A DNA stretch of 64,000 bases. Origin: Saccharomycopsis fibuligera x Saccharomycopsis cf. fibuligera. Lineage: Eukaryota; Ascomycota; Saccharomycetes; Ascoideales; Saccharomycopsidaceae. The position numbers were made by a program, and so were the translations under genes. The stretch spans positions 1,677,501 through 1,741,500 of the forward strand of contig CP012816.1 in the NCBI GenBank assembly GCA_001936135.1, read 5' to 3'. Below the pieces are notes generated by a model. That model was not told where the DNA came from. It was given only the letters and a program-made list of their open reading frames with translations, and did no database searches. This document shows, piece after piece, positions 21,289 to 30,863 of the stretch; within the stretch, counting starts at the first letter, position 1; every line of letters starts with the position of its first letter.

Positions 21289-21602
21289 TTTTATAATACT
21301 AGCCGTTATAAATTAAGTGAAAAAACAGGAAAATGGTGTTGAGACAACTAGACTTCATTATGAAAACCTCAACTCAAGTTATGTTTTTGTTTGAGAATAA
21401 GCAACACGAATGTTCGAATGACGATGGCTGGACAGTGGTGTTGGGCGGTTGTTTCGTCTGTGCTCTGATGCGTTGGAACAGACACAAAAACAATGTTCGA
21501 AACTAGAAAAGAAAAGTATGCGATGCATGCACATTCTATCCGCCATGCACAACAGGAGAGTTACAGGTAAAGAAAAGATTTATAGCGTCCAGGTGGGAGT
21601 GA

Positions 21603-21637
<35 letters not shown>

Positions 21638-21887
21638 GCAATCATTACATTATTATGGATTGAAACTCAGAACTAAAACAAGAAAAATAATAAAAAAGGA
21701 AAAAAAAGGAAATCAATTGGAAAAAACTGAAGCAGCGCAAGCAAAACATAGTAAACTAAAACAGAAGACAGCAATATAATATAACACAAGAGGATAATGA
21801 TGACAAAGCGACTAAACCAAAAAAAGAAAAAGAAAAAATGCTAGACAAAAGAGAGAATATAGAAAATATCAAAAAGATAAGCTTAAG
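21289..21887. other. Intergenic region upstream of the Cys-rich gene / DIP5 3'
   Basis: A 599-bp gap containing the promoter of the 895-residue protein gene and the DIP5 3' region. There is a 30-bp A tract at about 21607-21636, and A-rich sequence towards DIP5. No gene is seen. Confidence 0.45.
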
Positions 21888-23615
21888 TCAAAAGATCCAG
21901 CCAAAGAACTTCTCATAAAACCATCTCATGTCTTTCTTGTCACCTCTCAATGCTCTTTCTTCTTCTTCTTCTCTCTTGCACTCAATTTCTTCAGCGTCAA
22001 TCACATCCTTGTAAGAGTACAAATCCGCTTCATGTGGTTTAACGGTCTTAGTCTTCATGATAATCTTGTAACCAAAGAGACAAAGCAAGTACACTGGAAT
22101 ACCAATGTAGCCGGTAATGAAATTCTTGTAGTCAAAGTCGCCAATAAACACAGTAAAGTTTTTAATCAAACAAATCAAACAGCACAAAAACAAGGAAGCA
22201 TAGTCAGAGTAAGGTTGGAATGGAGAATAATAAACCAAATCTTTTTTACGATCAATACCTTGCGCTTCCAAAGCCTTCATAAAGAAAATATGGGTTACCA
22301 AGATAGAAACCCAGGTAAGCAAACCAAAAATGGAAACAACATTAACGAAATAGCCAAAAACTTTAGTGGAACTAGAAGCAACATTCATGTATGCGAGCAA
22401 ACAGAACGCACAACCAAACATCAAAGAATAGTATGGCACACCGGCTTTGTTGGTTTTGGAAAAGATCAATGGAGCCTTGCCATTAATTGACAAACCATAC
22501 AAAGTTCTGGAGGCAATGTAAAGATCAGAATTGCATGCGGAAAACACAAACATCAAGATACAAACATTCAAGATGTCAGGTAAAGCTTTAATTTTAGCAT
22601 TCTTGATGGCAACAACGAACGGAGAAGCGGCAGCAGATGTGCTCATTTTTGCAGCAGCCTTCAAAGATTTATCATTGTATGCAAGGCAACAGCCCAACAA
22701 CAACACAGAAACACAGTAGAAGATAACAATACGATAAAAAGTAAGCTTAATTGCTCTTGGAACGTTTCTTCTTGGATTTTTGGCTTCACCGACAACCACA
22801 CCCACGAGCTCGGTACCCAAGTAAGCAAACACTGCATTAACAAGCACAGAAACAAAAGCCACAAATTTACCCGTGGAACCTTCAATGTTCTTGTATTCAG
22901 CAAAGGCGCCTGGATCATTCCAGTATCTGAAACCCGTTCTATCGTGAGTTGGACCACCACCAAGCATCAAGACAAACAACAAAATGATCAAACCCAAGAC
23001 GGTGACAACCTTGAAAGAAGAGAGCCAGAACTCAAACTCGCCAAAAAACTTAACGCCAAAGTAATTAATAAGCGTAATAACAACCAAAAATACTGTGATC
23101 CAAACACCAGGGTTGACTCTATCGCGATCGACCCAGTATTGGATAACTAACGCAGCAGCAGTAAGCTGGTTTGGAGTAATAATCAAGTACTTGATAAGAT
23201 AACTGTAACCCACGGCAAAACCAAGAGCTTCGTCGCAGAATCTGGAAGCGTAGCCAGAGAAACCATCAGGGAGGGGAATATAAGTAGCCATTTCACCCAA
23301 AGAGCTCATGACGATAAAAACAACAAGACCAACGACAGAGTAAGAGATAAACACGCTGGCGGGACCAGCAGCGGTTAATGCAGAGCCAGTACCAATAAGA
23401 AGACCGGTACCTAGAGATCCTCCAATGGCAATCATGGAAACATGTCTTGCCTTCAAGTCTCTGTTTAACCTACGACCGTCTTCGCAACGGATATCGTTGA
23501 CATCTGCAGAATACTCATTGAATTGGTTCTTCTCCAAGTCGGTGGTTTCGGAGGTGTTTGAATTTGGGGCATTTTTAATTTCCTCAATGCCATATGGTGT
23601 ATTGACAGTTTCCAT
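21888..23615 (-). CDS. DIP5: Dicarboxylic amino-acid permease, Dip5-type
   Basis: A 575-residue amino acid-polyamine-organocation permease. It opens with an acidic cytosolic tail, then DLKARHVSMIAIGGSLGTGLLIGTG (TM1), and has about 12 hydrophobic segments. Dip5-like landmarks are NQLTAAALVIQYWVDRDRVN, FFGEFEFWLSSFKV, LGGGPTHDRTGFRYW, SAAASPFVVAI and FSACNSDLYIASR. The tail ends in RWFYEKFFGWIF, closely like the Dip5 C-terminus. Dip5 imports glutamate and aspartate across the plasma membrane. The upstream gene-free tract of 3.1 kb contains several GATAA sites, consistent with nitrogen catabolite control, but this is inferred. Assignment to the Dip5 branch is strong; exact substrate range in this species is unknown. 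Confidence 0.9.
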   Translation of the reverse strand: METVNTPYGIEEIKNAPNSNTSETTDLEKNQFNEYSADVNDIRCEDGRRLNRDLKARHVSMIAIGGSLGTGLLIGTGSALTAAGPASVFISYSVVGLVVFIVMSSLGEMATYIPLPDGFSGYASRFCDEALGFAVGYSYLIKYLIITPNQLTAAALVIQYWVDRDRVNPGVWITVFLVVITLINYFGVKFFGEFEFWLSSFKVVTVLGLIILLFVLMLGGGPTHDRTGFRYWNDPGAFAEYKNIEGSTGKFVAFVSVLVNAVFAYLGTELVGVVVGEAKNPRRNVPRAIKLTFYRIVIFYCVSVLLLGCCLAYNDKSLKAAAKMSTSAAASPFVVAIKNAKIKALPDILNVCILMFVFSACNSDLYIASRTLYGLSINGKAPLIFSKTNKAGVPYYSLMFGCAFCLLAYMNVASSSTKVFGYFVNVVSIFGLLTWVSILVTHIFFMKALEAQGIDRKKDLVYYSPFQPYSDYASLFLCCLICLIKNFTVFIGDFDYKNFITGYIGIPVYLLCLFGYKIIMKTKTVKPHEADLYSYKDVIDAEEIECKREEEEERALRGDKKDMRWFYEKFFGWIF

Positions 23616-23715
23616 TGCGGGGACGATAAATAGATGTTCCTATGATAGATATAGTACAGGCAATGAGAAACAACCGCTCGAGGAAAGTGTCGAGAAAAGA
23701 GAAAGAAGAAAGACG

Positions 23716-23754
<39 letters not shown>

Positions 23755-24754
23755 AAACGAAAAAACGATCATGGATACGGCTAGGTGAGGAGGGGACACC
23801 AGCAAGTATTTATATCGATGCAGTTTCCATGAAAGGCAGGAAGTAAAGACAAATGTCCCCGATCAACTGAAAGAAGAGTGTTACAACTAGAGAAAAAATA
23901 TAGAGGAAAAGTTTAGACGCAATGTTGGGTCTTGGCGAGCAGGGTATTGCATGTGCACTGCGTTATCTGCTGCACTGGCGGTAGCGCTGCTGGTGGGCTA
24001 TTAACAGTAAAAGCGGTACTCAACTGTAGCTCACGCATAAAGAAGAGCGCACGGACACAATGCTGTGCAAGAGGCATATAATAGCATACATATACGTATA
24101 TATGCAGCATCTTATATATTACCGTCATTCACCCATATAGCAGCGGTGGTGGTGTCAGGGTCATCGCATCAATGCCAGTGGGAAAAGAAACCCGCAGTTC
24201 AGATTTACCGCTCAAAGCCGCAGCTTTCGTAACTGAAGAAGCGGATCTGAGTTCGACGAGGAAAAAAGAAAAAAAAATGAAATTGAAAAAAGACATTTTT
24301 TTCACTTGCAAAACAGAAGTGGACCTCAGTTGCAAAAGAAAACCCAGCTCGGGAAATCGTGAAGTCCGTCCAGCTTGGTTGCCAGCTTTCTTGTGAAATT
24401 TATTATTTTCACACTATCGCACACCACTGGGGAACAACCGCTAGTCTCCAGTCGGTACTTGCTCTATCTCGCCAAGCAAGACGGCGCGGTTGTGATAGCG
24501 CTACGATGCAGTACTTGGCAGCTTTTGCTTTTTGTATGGCTTTCCATTGCTCGGCTGTTATCTGAGTTATACTATTGACAGTTTTTCTCTCTTGGGTTTT
24601 AGATAACGTAGCTGCTAGTGCTGGTCGCCAGTGTGAGCGCAGCTGAAAAGTTGTAGCAGATACCGTATTATGCTACTATCATGCGCGCTACCACAGTAAG
24701 ATAATATCTTTATCTTTGGTCTCTATATTGATGAGCCTGCCGTTCCAGCAGGCC

Positions 24755-24855
24755 TTGCCATCCACAACAGCAAAGGTTTGCCATCCACAACAGCAAAGGT
24801 TTGCCATCCACAACAGCAAAGTTTTGCCATCCACAGCAGCAAAGTTTTGCCATTC
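24755..24855. repeat. 23-bp tandem repeat, about 4.4 copies
   Basis: The unit GCCATCCACAACAGCAAAGG plus TTT recurs with exact 23-bp spacing at 24757, 24780, 24803 and 24826, and a degenerate start at 24849. The copies differ by one or two bases. Confidence 0.9.
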
Positions 24856-25615
24856 TTTGCTTTCCATCGTGTGCGTAGAGACCAGTACCTCGTCGCCGAG
24901 AACTCTTGGGTAAACTTTTTCGAGTGGCTGTCAGCAACTGCGGGCTGCCACGGGCATCATCATCCACAACAGCCAGAGCCAGAGGATTCACCAGCATTGA
25001 AAAAACCTGCACTAACAGAAACAGAAGGAAAAGCGGACCGTCCGCGGGAACTGCAGCGGCTGTTGGTCTGTGAAGCTGCGTTTGCCTGCGGTATTGGTGC
25101 TTTCTACACTTTCTACGCTTAACAGTACAGTAGATCGTATCACAGGGGTACCCCACTTTGTTGGAGGCGTTTGAGCTCAGAAGGAGCCCTGCATGTCATG
25201 TTTTGCACTTATTTTTCTTTTGTTTTCGCCGCGCTGCGACGGCTATTTGCCGCTTATTGCCGGAGCCGTACTTTTCCCCTCGGGGGTTACGTGCCCCGGG
25301 AACACGGCTTCAGTCGAGGCAGGACTTCTGCTGATTAAGATTCGACTCAAATTCCGAGACTGGCTGCTTAAGCGAATGTGAATATGCAGCGTGGGGGCGC
25401 AATTGGTGATCCTGTTATGGTGCGCCGCCAGACACAATCGACAACTGTAGACATGTTGAATCTCACATCAGCCGTTACTTGCACCCATACAGTTGCGCCA
25501 ACAGCGCACGTCGCCTCCAATGCCACCATCCATGATCTTTCTCAACATGCAAGCAACAATCTCCATCTGGTGACTGAGGACCCATGGCTATGGTATGCAC
25601 CGTGGAAAAAGGTCC

Positions 25616-25661
25616 AAGCGACATCAAAAGACGAGAGTTTACTCGTCTTTTGATGTCGCTT
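25616..25661. repeat. Perfect 20-bp inverted repeat with 6-nt loop
   Basis: The left arm 25616-25635 begins AAGCGACATC and ends AGACGAG; the right arm 25642-25661 is its exact reverse complement. The loop AGTTTA is 25636-25641. No flanking T run or gene end is nearby. Confidence 0.92.
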
Positions 25662-26347
25662 TCTTGAAAGTTGCCTATCTGGGTTTACTGTTTTGACCTT
25701 ACATAGCACCAAAAAGGTTTGTCGAAAACGTAATGCAATCTGTTTGCAACCAATTACTCAGAGAACGAGACCTACAAACCGCTCGTCTGATTAGGGTTTT
25801 TTTCTTTCAAAGGCACGTCGTCAATATCTCATACAATAACAAAAGGTGATATGCAGTGTCAAGTGCGTTATCTTGCCAAAGCTCACTCAAAAGACAACAA
25901 AGCGCATCAGTGTCAAGATCAATTTCCACGAATTCACAAGATCAATAAACCTGCCTCACGGCTTGTAAATGGCGTATTAGCAAAAACTACATCATTGGGG
26001 CAGAAGCGAATGCAGAATAATTCGTCTCGTTTCAGTAGCATCATAAGCACTGATGCCATCTACGAGTCTCTAATTGTTTGGATTTGTAGAGTCCATTGAG
26101 TTTTCCAATCTTACAAAATTATGCAAATTATAAAGAATGAGGCTGAGAGGTTTTGGAAAGACCGTCGTGGAATTCAACTAAAAGTTATCATAAATTTAAG
26201 AGACGGAGCTACGGAGACATGTTCAAACATCATGTGAACTGCCTTTGGCTTGCTAAAAGGACGGCATAGTGTAATCAAGGGCTGGGTTAGTTTTGAATTG
26301 ACTCAAATAACATAAATATTCGTTCCTTGTTCATATAGGCGTGTGTG

Positions 26348-26380
<33 letters not shown>

Positions 26381-26770
26381 CCGAAAAGTGGACGTCATTG
26401 TATATACGGAACCATTTTCTGTCTAAAAGAAAAATTCTGAGTATGAGCCCAAAGAAGCCCTTTCTTGTGTCCCTGCACGTCTGATCCATATTGATATTTG
26501 TAAATTCTGAGCGTATGTTAAATATGATGCATGATGAGGCATAATATAGCGGGCATTGCATACTTCCACAGCACGCGTCTTTTTCTTAATATTTTTGCTT
26601 TTCGAATCATCGACAAAACACCAGAAATTATTTCAGCGTTTGCTTCATCAGATGCAAAGTGTACAACACATACCTATACAAACACATTATCACTTAATCA
26701 CTTATATATATTAACATATTTTTCTGTATAAACATAGTAAACATCAAAACCGTTACAAATATTCGCAAAG

Positions 26771-27811
26771 ATGGCAAGAAGATACAGTACAAGAGGAGTA
26801 AGAGACTCGGATGAAGAGATGACAGAAGATGTCAGTAATGATGGCTATGATAACGGCGCAGGAGCGCAAGATTTTCAAGAACAGCTGGTAGGGGTAGAAG
26901 ATGACACAGATGCAGAATTTGATGAAATGATACAAGCATATACAGAAATGACGAGAAATTTTCAACTTCCAAAATATCTCCCCATTGACCGTACCACTAA
27001 AGTTCAAATAGAGCGTTTTCAAAACGATACCAATTCGGAGCTCATCAAGAGACTCAAAAAAGAACTCATTGAGTCTACTGACACATACTTGATTAATAGC
27101 ATCGCAGGAGCTAAAGACCTCTCTCTTCCAGAAAGCAAAGCAACCCTTGAGCAATCTTTGCTGGCAATGAATAAGTTGTCCCTGTTGCAAGTCAAGCTAC
27201 GGGATTTGAATAATGCTACTCAACAAGTGAAAGGCATGATTAGAACAAGAGCTAACGACGAGGTTGAACTATCTTACAAAACGCTTCAATATTTTCACGA
27301 AAAGAAAAATCCGCCAGCCAACATTAGCGATCTTTTCAACTCAGTGTTAAATGAAGAGCAGAGCAAGACGAATAGTAGTAAACATCATGGCGGCAGTGGT
27401 GATGCGTTGTTAGACAAAGAAGCCCTTGCCCTCCAACAACACGCATTTGTGGTACAGCACCCCCAAGCCCCACTACCTAATCACCTATCTGGTAATGCTA
27501 ATAATAATACGAATGAAGATGAAGATGAAATTGAAGTGGAAGGTGGTAAGATTGAGTTGGTTTGCCCCATCGCAAGACAACAGTACCAAAATCCAATCAT
27601 TTCTAAAAAATGTCGCCATACGTTTTCTAAAGCATCTCTTGTGCAGTATCTTCGAAGCAACAGAACTTGTCCAATTTCCGGTTGTGGTGCATATTTGGAA
27701 TTGAGAGATTTTGAAAAAGACACATTGATGGATTTGAGAGTCAGTAGTTACAATGCAATCAAAGATAAAGAGGAGAAACTTAGAAGAAAAGATCTCGAAA
27801 TCGTTGCTTAA
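26771..27811 (+). CDS. MMS21: SUMO E3 ligase Nse2/Mms21 of the Smc5-Smc6 complex
   Basis: A 346-residue protein with a C-terminal SP-RING. The zinc-binding core reads IELVCPIARQQYQNP, then KKCRHTFSKASLVQYL, then TCPISGCGAYLEL (about 258-316), giving the Cys/His spacing of Nse2 rather than Siz/PIAS proteins. The N-terminal half is helical and should bind the Smc5 coiled coil. The first 55 residues are acidic (SDEEMTEDVSNDGYD). S. cerevisiae Mms21 is 267 residues; the extra length lies in the acidic tail and in an Asn/His-rich linker near 205-250. Nse2 sumoylates repair and cohesion proteins in the nucleus. The gene converges on RSC58. Confidence 0.88.
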   Translation: MARRYSTRGVRDSDEEMTEDVSNDGYDNGAGAQDFQEQLVGVEDDTDAEFDEMIQAYTEMTRNFQLPKYLPIDRTTKVQIERFQNDTNSELIKRLKKELIESTDTYLINSIAGAKDLSLPESKATLEQSLLAMNKLSLLQVKLRDLNNATQQVKGMIRTRANDEVELSYKTLQYFHEKKNPPANISDLFNSVLNEEQSKTNSSKHHGGSGDALLDKEALALQQHAFVVQHPQAPLPNHLSGNANNNTNEDEDEIEVEGGKIELVCPIARQQYQNPIISKKCRHTFSKASLVQYLRSNRTCPISGCGAYLELRDFEKDTLMDLRVSSYNAIKDKEEKLRRKDLEIVA

Positions 27812-28174
27812 TTTCGTTGTCTTCTGTCGTTTATAAATATTGTAAAATTTTTTCCATCTCTGGCTTGTCGAACTCACTGGGTTTAAGATTTTTGTTTCAT
27901 TGCGTGTATTTTCTTTTTTTTTCTTGGCCATTCTTTAGGGTGCTACGCAAAAAAAATTGTATTATTAATTACACCGCATGTATGTGGTAAATGCATTATC
28001 GAAATGATTCACCAATGTAGTTGAGTAAAGAGTTGAATAAGCATAGTTATATTACAATTTATACAATTAGAAATGATACAAAACAAAAAAAATGGAAACT
28101 AGAAAAAAATAAAACAAAATGACTGACAACATGGTTTAAAAAACCTTTAGCGTAAGTACTCTCCATAAAAGAAA
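27812..28174. other. Convergent 3' intergenic MMS21 / RSC58
   Basis: A 363-bp AT-rich gap between convergent genes holding both polyadenylation regions. No gene is seen. Confidence 0.5.
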
Positions 28175-30173
28175 TTACTTTCTCTTCTTGTATGTTCTGT
28201 GTGGTTGTCCAGCCACTCTCTGTGTATTTCTACCACTGTTATATTGCACCGGCAACGGTGCTTGCAAAGTCCCAGCATAATTCATACCCAACACAGGAAT
28301 ATTCTGTGAAAATCTTAACCCTTTATCGGATTCTTCATCTTCAGGTAACTCTTCTCTATTATCCACCAAATCGCTCGGCTTCAAATTATATATAATGTTT
28401 TCCAATAGCCTTTTCACCTTATAGTACAATTTTTTTTCTTTTGTAGATGGTTTAGTGATTCTCGATTGATTAGCTTGCTTTGCAGTAACGTACCTTTCTG
28501 CCCGCAACTTATTCAAGTCTATTAAAAGTTTATTTATGTATTTTTGTTCTTGGCCATTTTTGAAAGCTTCTATCTCATCATCTTCAAAATTGTTTTCTGG
28601 TTTCCATTCAAATAAGTTTTTCACATTTATGTCAAGGGTCCCTATTTTTTGCTCAGGCTCTTTCTTGTCACAATCGTCATTTGAATTAGTATCAGCGTTA
28701 GCATCAGTAGCATCAGTAGCATCAATAGCATTCTTCGCTTCATTAGCATCAGTGCTAGCGACAGTTGCTGTCGTACCAGCAGCAGCAGCAGCAGAAGCAC
28801 TATCTTTGGCAGCCGCAGTGCCATTGGCACTCTCAGAATGACCATCGGCTAGTGGTGAAACCTGACTTGTATCTTCGCCTTCTTCTGTTTTATCAGTTAA
28901 ATGACCATCCTCTTTTTCAGATTCCTTTTCAATATCTCTTTTCAATTGTTCATAATGAGCTTTTCTCAACTTGACCAACTTTTGCAACCCAATTTGTTCA
29001 AAGTATATTTTCCCCTTATTTTTGGTGTTTATGACGCTTATAGTTTCGTCGATCAATGGGATGAAACTATTACTGTATCTTGTATCGAGCCAAGGAATAC
29101 TTGGTAAAGAAAACCAATTAGGATGAAAAATCTGACGGGTTATTTCAGTTGGAGGAAGCGTTGGCGCAGGTATTTTGGCTGGGTTTGGGGAAACAAATGC
29201 TAAGTTGGCAGCTGGTGTGGAAACTGGTTGCGGCAAAACTTTCATGGTGTTAAACGGTTGAGGTATTGGAATTTCGTTGATGTCCAATTCAGATTTCTTG
29301 GCCAAAGAACTAAATAAAGGTAAACTATTGTTCTGACCAGTCAAAATGAACAATGACTCGTTATTAGCAAATTTAAAGCTGGTAGAAATCTTGCTGAAAT
29401 CGTTGGACAAACTCTCAGAAAAATCGGACACAGAAGCCTCAGATTCTTCCTTTGTTGCAATTTTTTGAAACTCTTGAAGGTCCAAATGTAATCTATGAGA
29501 TTCTTGGAGAATGAATTCGGTAGCGAATTTATAAAAGTTGTCAATCAGTAAATATTCACTAGTTCCTAATTTGCTATTAGAAATCAATATCGTCGAGGAC
29601 AATTTCACATCATGGTATAATTTATAAATGCTGGTATAATATCCCTGTCCAAATCTTTCATCGATTGAGGTAAATTCTTCAGCAACAGATTCCTCTTGAC
29701 TCTGACCTTTATTTTCCTCTGCCTTATTGCTTTCTTTTTTATCTCCTTCATCACCATCATTTTGAACTTCTTCTTTCTCTTGTTTCTCTTTTTGACTTGT
29801 CTCTTTCTGCTTTTCCTTTTCAGTGGTTTCCTCCAGAACTTCTTGTTTATTACTGTTATTCTGCTGCTGGTGCTGTTGTTGTTGCTGCTGTTTCTTTTCC
29901 TCTTGCTGTTCTAGAAAATCAAAATACAGAGGCGTTATCTTGTTAGGATCTTCCTCAAAAAAATTCAGTTGAAATTTATTAGTCAACACATATGTTGATT
30001 CGTCACCGCTAAAATAAGTATTAGTATAAAGATTTGATGTATTTAGAAATTTTCAATAGCTCCAAACTTGAACAAAAAAGCACACAAAAAAAGTATACGT
30101 ACTGTTTCAATACGGTGTATATTTGTTGAATGGATTCCTTGAGGTAGGAATCCGCGTTTCCTAATGACGCCAT
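28175..30173 (-). CDS. RSC58: RSC chromatin-remodelling subunit Rsc58 (two exons)
   Basis: Exon 1 is 30103-30173 (23 codons plus 2 nt) and exon 2 is 28175-30008, giving about 634 residues. The intron (30009-30102, 94 nt) has donor GTACGT, branch TACTAAT and acceptor TTTTAG. The join gives MASLGNADSYLKESIQQIYT and continues through GDESTYVLTNKF in frame. Matches to S. cerevisiae Rsc58 include FYKLYHD-like SIYKLYHDVKLSSTIL, LLIDNFYKFATEFIL, PAPTLPPTEITRQIFHPNW, and the basic C-terminus HRTYKKRK. Low-complexity inserts are a Gln/Lys/Glu region (about 60-140) and an Ala/Thr/Asp region (about 420-470), which account for much of the extra length over the 502-residue yeast protein. Rsc58 is a core RSC subunit that remodels nucleosomes at promoters. 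Confidence 0.9.
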
Positions 30174-30863
30174 GATGGTGGTAAAAAAGTAAATTTATTG
30201 ATCAAATTTAAGCTTTTTTATATTTTGATTGCAAGCGCGTCGCAATAAGTGTTCTATTTATTAATATAAATCGACAAAGCTGTATTGCGTGTATCCGCAA
30301 GGAATTTTGCGGTATGTGGCGAACGTCTGTTTATCCTCTGGTCTTTTGTAAAGGCAGCGTGCTGATTTTGTTATCTTGCCGTATCGTCGTTTTGCTGTGT
30401 TTTTTTCAGCTAGCGTTCCTGTTGCCGATGTGTCTGTGCAGTATCTAGCTTCAAAACGTACGTAACATCCCTCCAGAGGTAAAAAAAGCAAAATGCTGTG
30501 CTTATACGACAACAAAAAAACAAAACCAGAATCGCGATTCTCTCGCAAAAACAGACAAACAGGAAAAAAAATTAGTTTTCATACATGTGTCACGTGGATT
30601 AATATACCTCACGTGCAGGTCAATGACTACTTAACTTGCAGTTGGTCTTCACCAAATGACAAGCCTGATCATTGTACATAAGAGAAATTAAAAATTAATG
30701 CGGACAAAATTTTAATAACAATAATAATAGGGAGATAATGAAAGTAATGTGGTATGAAAAATAGTGAAAGAAAAGAGAGAAAGTAATAAAAGTAATAAAA
30801 AAGGTCATGAAGGGGAAACGACATTAAATATGTAACTAAGTAGTTAGCCAACAACAAACATCA
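30174..30863. promoter_or_regulatory. RSC58 promoter with paired E-boxes / POM152 3' region
   Basis: A 690-bp gap between two minus-strand genes. Two CACGTG E-boxes lie at 30591-30596 and 30610-30615, 19 bp apart start to start. They are about 420 bp upstream of RSC58. No gene is seen. Confidence 0.55.

Larger units (their letters stand above)
23616..26770. other. 3.1-kb gene-free region upstream of DIP5 and NSE2
   Basis: A divergent intergenic region about ten times the usual gap here. Base composition is mixed, with a GC-richer part at about 24.4-25.6 kb. It contains a 36-bp A tract (about 23717-23752), GATAA motifs on either strand (23963, 24558, 24602, 24700, 24710), a 23-bp tandem repeat, a perfect 20-bp hairpin and a T tract (about 26351-26380). 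Open frames up to 148 codons overlap one another on both strands and show no family motif. Confidence 0.6.

Noticed and set aside
24710-25156. 148-codon minus-strand open frame in the DIP5 upstream region
   Set aside because: Its most regular part is only the 23-bp tandem repeat read through; overlapping frames on both strands are equally open.
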